This document shows positions 30,387 to 34,910 of a DNA stretch of 34,910 bases, piece after piece (the stretch's first letter is position 1; the number at the start of each line of letters is the position of its first letter). This stretch comes from JAIBJP01 sp035601195 (lineage in GTDB: Bacteria; Actinomycetota; Thermoleophilia; Gaiellales; Gaiellaceae). The translations under genes and the position numbers were made by a program. The stretch is taken from positions 1 through 34,910 of the forward strand of contig DATNOU010000064.1 in the NCBI GenBank assembly GCA_035601195.1, written 5' to 3'. Under the pieces are notes generated by a model. The model ran no database searches. It was not told the DNA's origin and saw only the letters and a list, made by a program, of their open reading frames with translations.

Positions 30387-31460
30387 CTAATAGCGTCGCG
30401 CGCCGACGTAGGTCGACGCGTACCAGCCGGTGAGCGGAGAGATCTTCACGACGTCGCCCGTGTGCGGCGCGTGAATCATCTGGTTACCGCCGATGTAGAT
30501 CCCCACGTGCCCGAGGCCGTTGAAGAAGACCAGATCGCCGGGCGCGAGGAACTCACGACCAACTGGACTGCCCATCCCGAACTGCATCGCGGCGTTGTGC
30601 GGGAGCGCGATGCCCACCTGCGCGAAGACGTACATCGTGAAGCCCGAGCAGTCGAAGCCGCTCGGAGACGCGCCGCCCCAGACGTACGGAACGCCGAGGT
30701 ACTGCATCGCGATACCGACGACGCCGCCCGCGTGGCCGGCGGGATTTCCGCCACCGGAATATGTTCCGCCCAGCCTCGAGCGGGCCTGCGATTCGAGTTG
30801 CGACTGCTGGGCCGCTTCCTGCTGCTTGAGCCGCTCGATCTCGCTCTTGATCGACGAGAGCAGACGCTGGCGCTCGGCCAGTTGGCTCTCGATCGATGAC
30901 TTCTTGGCCGCCTGCTCGGCGACGACGCGCTCCTGGTCGGCCTGGGCACGCTCGAGCTGTCCTTCGCGCTTCTTGATCTCGGCCCGGAAAGATTTCACCT
31001 CGCCCACGATCCGCGTGTCCTGCTCGGAGACGCGGCTGACCGTGTCCATCCGGTCGAGCAGGTCGTCGAGGCTCGACGACCCAAGGAGGACTTCGAGGGC
31101 GGACTCGTCGTGCGACGTGTAGAGGGCGACCAGGCGCTCCTGCAAGAAGGTCTGCGCGCGCTTGTAGTTGGCGCGCGCGATCTCGAGCCGGCGCTCGTTG
31201 ACTTGCTGCTCGGCCTTGATCCCGTCGAGCTTGATCTGCGAGGCGTTGTAGGCCTCGACGACGTGCTCCAGGCTCGCGTCGATGGACTCGATCTGAGCCA
31301 GAACCTGCTGAGCCTGCGCCTGCTTCGAGGTGACAGGCGTAGGGCGCGCGGCGGCGGTGAAGAGCGAGGCCGCGAGCAGAGAGAAGAGAGCTACAAGGAC
31401 CGCTTGTCGCTTCGTCGCTCGGATCAGAACCCCCCGGTAGGGACCATGGCAAGCGCGCAC
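30387..31460 (-). CDS. Secreted NlpC/P60 peptidoglycan endopeptidase with coiled-coil N-terminus
   Basis: 357 residues from GTG. A signal peptide (about 17-38) is followed by a long coiled coil (45-230) of the PcsB/RipC type, which in known systems contacts FtsEX. A Gly-rich linker leads to the NlpC/P60 domain with Cys271 (SGFDCSGF), His318 (GHVGIYIGG) and His330 (IHAPHTGD). It should cut peptide stems in the wall, probably at division. The coiled coil shares the pattern ERL-x2-LY-x6-L-x-VLLG-x2-SLDD with the divergent 3D-domain gene. No Shine-Dalgarno sequence precedes the GTG. A copy of the CCCTGTTAGGG dyad lies upstream of each gene. Confidence 0.93.
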   Translation of the reverse strand: MRACHGPYRGVLIRATKRQAVLVALFSLLAASLFTAAARPTPVTSKQAQAQQVLAQIESIDASLEHVVEAYNASQIKLDGIKAEQQVNERRLEIARANYKRAQTFLQERLVALYTSHDESALEVLLGSSSLDDLLDRMDTVSRVSEQDTRIVGEVKSFRAEIKKREGQLERAQADQERVVAEQAAKKSSIESQLAERQRLLSSIKSEIERLKQQEAAQQSQLESQARSRLGGTYSGGGNPAGHAGGVVGIAMQYLGVPYVWGGASPSGFDCSGFTMYVFAQVGIALPHNAAMQFGMGSPVGREFLAPGDLVFFNGLGHVGIYIGGNQMIHAPHTGDVVKISPLTGWYASTYVGARRY

Positions 31461-31486
31461 TGGGAAGGCGGCGCCGTTAAGGCGGG

Positions 31487-31553
31487 CACCCTAACAGGGC
31501 TTTCCGACAGAGCGCAACGGGGGACGCTCATTCGGAGACCCCCTGTTAGGGTG
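31487..31553. promoter_or_regulatory. Paired operator/promoter elements of divergent wall-hydrolase genes
   Basis: CACCCTAACAGGG (31487-31499) and its exact complement CCCTGTTAGGGTG (31541-31553) flank a 41-bp centre. Each arm contains the dyad CCCT-N3-AGGG and a TAGGGT hexamer pointing toward its own gene. For the plus gene, TAGGGT (31547-31552) ends 9 nt before the GTG, fitting a leaderless start. For the minus gene it lies 27 nt from the GTG. Confidence 0.7.
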
Positions 31554-31561
31554 TCGGGCTC

Positions 31562-32581
31562 GTGCGAGCGAGTGGCCCATCGCGTCCGGCTCGCGTCGCG
31601 CTCGCCGGGCTCGCTGTTGTGATTTCGCTCCTGGCCTCGGGGGGAGCCCACGCCGACGATCCGGCGAGCCAGGCCGATGCACTCCGGGCGAATAACACCG
31701 GCTTGGCGGCGAAATCGCACCAGGTCCTGCTGCGGCTCTACTCGCTCCAGAGCCGGCTGGCGCAGTCCGCGCAGCGGCTCGAGGCACTGCGGAAACTTAG
31801 CGCCGAGCTCGAGGAGGCGCAGGCTTCGGCGAAGGGCCAGCTCACCATCGCGCGGGAGAGCATGACCGCGGCGCACAGCCAGCTCGGCGAGCGGCTCCGG
31901 CAGCTCTACATCGAAGGTGACGTCGATCCGCTCGCTGTCCTGCTCGGCGCCGAGTCACTGGACGACGCCCTCGCCGCCTTCGACGGGCTGAACCGCCTCG
32001 CAGAGCAGGACCAGCACATCATCGAAGAGCTCACGAAAGCCCGTGCAGCTCTACGGACTGCCATCACCCGCCTCGCCGCGCGCCGCGCCGAGCTGCGGGC
32101 AACGCTCGACCAAGCCGAGGCGGCTCACGCCTCTCTCGCGCGGGCCCAGGCTCAGCAGAATGCCTACCTCGACAGCCTTCGCCGCCAGCAGGATCTCAAT
32201 CGCTCGCAGATCTCGAAGCTATCCGCCCAGGCCGCTGCCAGCGAGCAGCGCTCGGAGGACATTTCCTCCAGCGGAGGCGGCGGTGGAGGAGCACCGCCCC
32301 CTGGCCCGCCGCCCCAGAGCGGCAGCAAGGTTACCGTCTCGTCGACCGGCTACTGCCTGCGTGGTACGACGGCGACGGGGATCCCGGTGGGCTGGGGCGT
32401 GATCGCAGTCGACCCATCCTTCATCCCGCTGGGGACGCGCATGTTCGTCCCGGGCTACGGCGAGGGAGTCGCCGCGGACACCGGCTCCGCCGTGAAGGGC
32501 GCCGTCATCGACCTCTGGTTCCCGACCTGCGCCCAGGCGCTCCAATGGGGCTGGCGCACGGTGACGATCACACTCCACTAG
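31562..32581 (+). CDS. Secreted coiled-coil protein with C-terminal 3D domain (putative wall lytic enzyme)
   Basis: 339 residues from GTG. A signal peptide ends near GGAHA (26-30). A PcsB-like coiled coil spans 40-235 and is related to that of the divergent NlpC/P60 protein (LYIEGDVDPLAVLLGAESLDD). A Gly/Pro linker follows, then a 3D domain named for its three aspartates: Asp284 (IAVDPSFIPLGT), Asp306 (VAADTGSAVKG) and Asp317 (VIDLWF). The domain is shared with MltA and Rpf2/YocH-type wall proteins, so glycan-strand cleavage is likely. The GTG lies 9 nt after TAGGGT. A two-component response regulator gene follows after 39 nt. Confidence 0.92.
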   Translation: MRASGPSRPARVALAGLAVVISLLASGGAHADDPASQADALRANNTGLAAKSHQVLLRLYSLQSRLAQSAQRLEALRKLSAELEEAQASAKGQLTIARESMTAAHSQLGERLRQLYIEGDVDPLAVLLGAESLDDALAAFDGLNRLAEQDQHIIEELTKARAALRTAITRLAARRAELRATLDQAEAAHASLARAQAQQNAYLDSLRRQQDLNRSQISKLSAQAAASEQRSEDISSSGGGGGGAPPPGPPPQSGSKVTVSSTGYCLRGTTATGIPVGWGVIAVDPSFIPLGTRMFVPGYGEGVAADTGSAVKGAVIDLWFPTCAQALQWGWRTVTITLH

Positions 32582-32620
32582 ACTTTTTCCAAGGACAGGC
32601 ACCCTCCGCCCGGGGGTCTT

Positions 32621-33307
32621 TTGAGCAGCACGCCCACGGATGAACGGCAGGCCGAGAAGGCGCTCGACATTCGCGTCGTCGTCGTGGACGATCACGACCT
32701 GTTCCGGACGGGACTCCGGAACCTTCTGGAGGAGCAAGGCGTGAACGTCGTCGGCGAGGCGGCGAACGGCCAGAAGGCGATCCAGCTGGCTGGCGAGCTC
32801 GCCCCCGACGTCGTGATCATGGACCTGAACATGCCAGGGCTCACCGGCGTCGAGACGACCCGTAAGCTCGCGGGCGTCGCTCCGCTCACGAGAGTCGTCG
32901 TCCTGACGATCTCCGCCGATGACGACGACGTCATGGACGCGGTCATGGCGGGCGCCTGCGGCTACTTATTGAAGGACTCCTCGATCCAGGACCTCATCGT
33001 TGGGATCCGCGCGGCCGCAGCCGGGGAGTCGCTGATCTCGCCGCAAATCGCCGGAAAGTTGCTCCAACGGCTGCGCTCGCAGAGCACGAGCGAGGACGCG
33101 GCCGCGACCATTCGCGCGGAGCTTTCCGACCGGGAGATCCAGGTGCTGAAGCTGATCGCCAACGGCAAGGACAACGCCCAGATCGCGCGTGAGCTCTTCA
33201 TCAGCCCGAAAACGGTCAAGAACCACATCTCGAACATCCTGATGAAGCTTCAGATCGAAAACCGCATCCAGGCCGCGGTCTACGCCGTGCGCAGCGGAAT
33301 CGTTTAG
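32621..33307 (+). CDS. NarL/FixJ-type response regulator (LuxR HTH)
   Basis: 228 residues from TTG, with a GGGGG stretch shortly upstream. The receiver domain has Asp23-Asp24 (VVVDDHDLF), phospho-acceptor Asp68 (VIMDLNMPG), Thr96 (VVLTIS) and Lys118 (YLLKDSS). The C-terminal LuxR-type helix-turn-helix is complete: ELSDREIQVLKLIANGKDN, then IARELFISPKTVKNHISNIL. No histidine kinase lies in the window, so the signal is unknown. Its position after the 3D-domain gene allows read-through and makes envelope control possible, but that is inference. Confidence 0.94.
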   Translation: MSSTPTDERQAEKALDIRVVVVDDHDLFRTGLRNLLEEQGVNVVGEAANGQKAIQLAGELAPDVVIMDLNMPGLTGVETTRKLAGVAPLTRVVVLTISADDDDVMDAVMAGACGYLLKDSSIQDLIVGIRAAAAGESLISPQIAGKLLQRLRSQSTSEDAAATIRAELSDREIQVLKLIANGKDNAQIARELFISPKTVKNHISNILMKLQIENRIQAAVYAVRSGIV

Positions 33308-33314
33308 TAGCGGG

Positions 33315-33638
33315 CTACGCCGCGGCGCGGGCAGCGTCCACGCGCTGCTGCAGCGGCGCGAGGGCGTCGCGAAGGGTCGCAAGGTCTTCGTCCGCGCTGC
33401 GCAGACGCTCAGCGAGGTCGCGGAGCTCGCCGGCCTGCTCCGGTCCGTCGAGGCGATGAGCGATGTCTCCGATCCTCCGCTCGAGCCGCAGCCGCTCGCC
33501 TTCGAACTCGAGGGCCCGCGCATATCCGTCGGTCAGCGTATGCTCCATCGCAGTGAGGAGAGGCGTCGTGGGGTCGGCTCCGCGCTGCTCGAGCAGGGTG
33601 CGAATGCGCTGGACGAGAGAGGCCAAGTCGTGGCTCAT
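33315..33638 (-). CDS. Small cytoplasmic coiled-coil protein, unknown function
   Basis: 107 residues from the ATG at 33638, or 109 from the ATG at 33644. It is almost all helix: an N-terminal helical region (HDLASLVQRIRTLLEQRGAD), then a coiled coil (RALEFEGERLRLERRIGDIA, then LRSADEDLATLRDALAPLQQ). No membrane or signal segment is present. The later ATG is favoured because a TAATCA -10-like box ends 9 nt before it and only 3 nt before the first ATG. It is convergent with the response regulator gene (7-nt gap) and divergent from the PBP4-type gene. Confidence 0.72.
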   Translation of the reverse strand: MSHDLASLVQRIRTLLEQRGADPTTPLLTAMEHTLTDGYARALEFEGERLRLERRIGDIAHRLDGPEQAGELRDLAERLRSADEDLATLRDALAPLQQRVDAARAAA

Positions 33639-33642
33639 CGGC

Positions 33643-34910
33643 ATGTCTGATTATCGAGAAGCGCGGCCTCGGTTACATGGGCCGGGAGGCCCATCCTCTG
33701 TCCGCAGGAGGCCCAGAGCCGGAAGCCGTATTTCGGCCGTCCTGGCGAGCCTTGCTGCTGCGCTTGTCCTCGCGGCTCCCTCCGGCGCCGGGCTGTGGGA
33801 CGCTCTTTCCCGCGCGCTCGTGACCCCGGGAGTCTCGTCTTCGGCCACGGGAGCATTTGCTTTCGATCTTTCCCGCAGCTCGATTGCCTACCGCCAGAAC
33901 CAGCTCGTGCCGTATCGTCCTGCTTCGAACGAGAAGCTCACGGTAGCGGTGACCGCGCTCGACCGGCTCGGGCCGGGGTTCCGGATCCCCACAGACGTCC
34001 TGGGGGTAGGCACGCTCGACGCCGGGGTCTGGCAGGGGCGCCTGATCCTCAAGGGCTACGGCGATCCTGCGCTGACCAGGCGCCGGCTCGCCGGGCTGGC
34101 GGCGCAGGTACGGGCGGCGGGAATCGCCAAGGTCACGGGCCGCATCCTCGGAGACGAGAGCTACTTCGACTCCGTGCGCGTGGGGCCCGGCTGGAAGCCC
34201 AGCTACTACAAAGACGAGTCGCCCCCGCTCTCCGCGCTCGTCGTCGACCGCGCCCGCGTCGGGAGCCACATCGCGGACGAGCCCGCTCGCGCGGCCGCGC
34301 GGTTGTTCAAGGCCGCCCTCAAAGCGGCGGGCGTCGCCGTGCCCGGAACGGCCGGCAAGGGCCTCGCCGGCACCGGCGCCGCCCTCATCGCGCGCAGCCA
34401 CTCCCGGCTTCTGAGCAGGCTCGTGGGGCGAATGGATCGCGTCAGCGACAACTTCTTCGCCGAGATGCTGCTGAAGGAACTGGGCGCCCGGATCCGCGGG
34501 AGCGGGACGACGGCGGCCGGAGCGCGGGTCGTCCGCTCCGAGCTTCGGCAGCGGGGCGTCAACATGACCGGAGTCCGCATCGCCGACGGATCAGGGCTTT
34601 CCAGGTACGACCGGCTGACCGCCAGGGCGATCGGCCAGCTTCTCATCTCAGCCGTCAGTGACACCGCGATCAGCAGCGCCTTCGTCGCCTCACTCCCGAT
34701 CGCAGGCGTCAACGGGACCCTGAGGGACAGAATGACGACACTGCCGGCCTACCGGCACGTGTTCGCGAAGACCGGCACGACCGACGTGGCGTCCGCCCTC
34801 TCCGGGTACGTCACCACGCGTTATGTCTTCGCCATCCTCCAGAACGGAAACCCGATTCCGTGGTGGTATGCCCGTGCGGCGCAGGACCGCTTCGCCCAGG
34901 TGCTAGCGGG
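33643..34910 (+). CDS. dacB: PBP4-type D-alanyl-D-alanine carboxypeptidase/endopeptidase (peptidase S13), partial
   Basis: At least 422 residues, open at the right edge. After a basic start, a hydrophobic segment (ISAVLASLAAALVLAAPSGAG) acts as signal peptide or anchor. The catalytic motifs are SxxK as SNEK in RPASNEKL, SDN in RVSDNFFAEM and KTG in FAKTGTTDVASALSG, in the expected order, with the PBP4-type insert between the first two (LILKGYGDPALTRRRL). It cleaves D-Ala-D-Ala stems or cross-links outside the membrane. The only in-frame start before the signal segment and clear of most of the neighbouring gene is the ATG at 33643. It overlaps the first ATG of the divergent gene on CATG. Little remains beyond the window, judging by family length. 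Confidence 0.9.
   Translation, partial: MSDYREARPRLHGPGGPSSVRRRPRAGSRISAVLASLAAALVLAAPSGAGLWDALSRALVTPGVSSSATGAFAFDLSRSSIAYRQNQLVPYRPASNEKLTVAVTALDRLGPGFRIPTDVLGVGTLDAGVWQGRLILKGYGDPALTRRRLAGLAAQVRAAGIAKVTGRILGDESYFDSVRVGPGWKPSYYKDESPPLSALVVDRARVGSHIADEPARAAARLFKAALKAAGVAVPGTAGKGLAGTGAALIARSHSRLLSRLVGRMDRVSDNFFAEMLLKELGARIRGSGTTAAGARVVRSELRQRGVNMTGVRIADGSGLSRYDRLTARAIGQLLISAVSDTAISSAFVASLPIAGVNGTLRDRMTTLPAYRHVFAKTGTTDVASALSGYVTTRYVFAILQNGNPIPWWYARAAQDRFAQVLA
33648..33653 (-). promoter_or_regulatory. -10-like box for the small coiled-coil gene
   Basis: TAATCA on the minus strand ends 9 nt before the ATG at 33638. It lies within the first codons of the divergent carboxypeptidase frame, so one of the two starts or promoters is under unusual constraint. 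Confidence 0.35.

Overview
The window is high-GC, gene-dense chromosomal DNA with no plasmid, phage or transposase gene. I infer an actinomycete outside the well-studied genera, most likely class Thermoleophilia (Gaiellales or Solirubrobacterales). The reasons are the tilS-hpt-ftsH cluster, a DUF4081-GNAT protein, a bacterial Ku with a Lys/Ala-rich tail, a VanW/G5 wall protein, a DUF4349 lipoprotein, many GTG and TTG starts, and very short or overlapping gene junctions. The lineage is inference, not a database match.

Layout. 1-3350: a 5'-truncated second ftsH runs off the left edge and is separated from the intact ftsH by a small cassette of exported or membrane orphan genes. 3355-8302 (minus): GNAT, lipoprotein, tilS, hpt, ftsH. 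8410-10034 (plus): nucleoside phosphorylase and a diacylglycerol-kinase-family lipid kinase. 10031-15477: envelope genes (L,D-transpeptidase, DUF4349 lipoprotein, VanW/G5 protein, GH3 glycosidase), a small coiled-coil protein and a thioesterase. 15498-20388: acyl-CoA dehydrogenase, small secreted protein, MFS transporter, HAD phosphatase, nitrilase-family amidase, CoA-binding protein. 20443-23536: a three-gene membrane operon with two divergent CtaG-like proteins and a large membrane protein carrying four clustered cysteines, just downstream of tRNA-Pro(CGG). 23656-26896: an alkaline-phosphatase-superfamily enzyme, then a tandem-redoxin protein followed by a Tat-exported protein with 24 cysteines. 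26994-29851: NIF3-like protein, alpha/beta hydrolase, a small-protein locus with a leader peptide and terminator, and Ku. 29970-34910: an RsbW-like kinase, two divergent peptidoglycan hydrolases with related coiled-coil N-termini, a NarL-type response regulator, a small coiled-coil protein and a partial PBP4-type carboxypeptidase.

Two themes stand out. First, many first-in-operon genes have a TANNNT -10 hexamer ending only 6-10 nt before the start codon, which predicts widespread leaderless transcription and settles several starts. At four divergent junctions the -10 boxes of the two directions overlap as a near-palindrome. At one of them the conserved reading frame begins at an ATC codon. 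Second, envelope biology dominates: wall hydrolases, transpeptidase, carboxypeptidase, lipoproteins and exported Cys-rich proteins.

The least explained parts are the small-protein locus at 28575-28997 (bidirectional promoter, 9-codon leaderless ORF, intrinsic terminator, 57-aa ORF, then a 25-codon ORF repeating its C-terminus with its ATG in a perfect hairpin loop), the Cys-rich/tandem-redoxin pair, the CtaG pair with its four-Cys partner, and the interrupted ftsH duplication.
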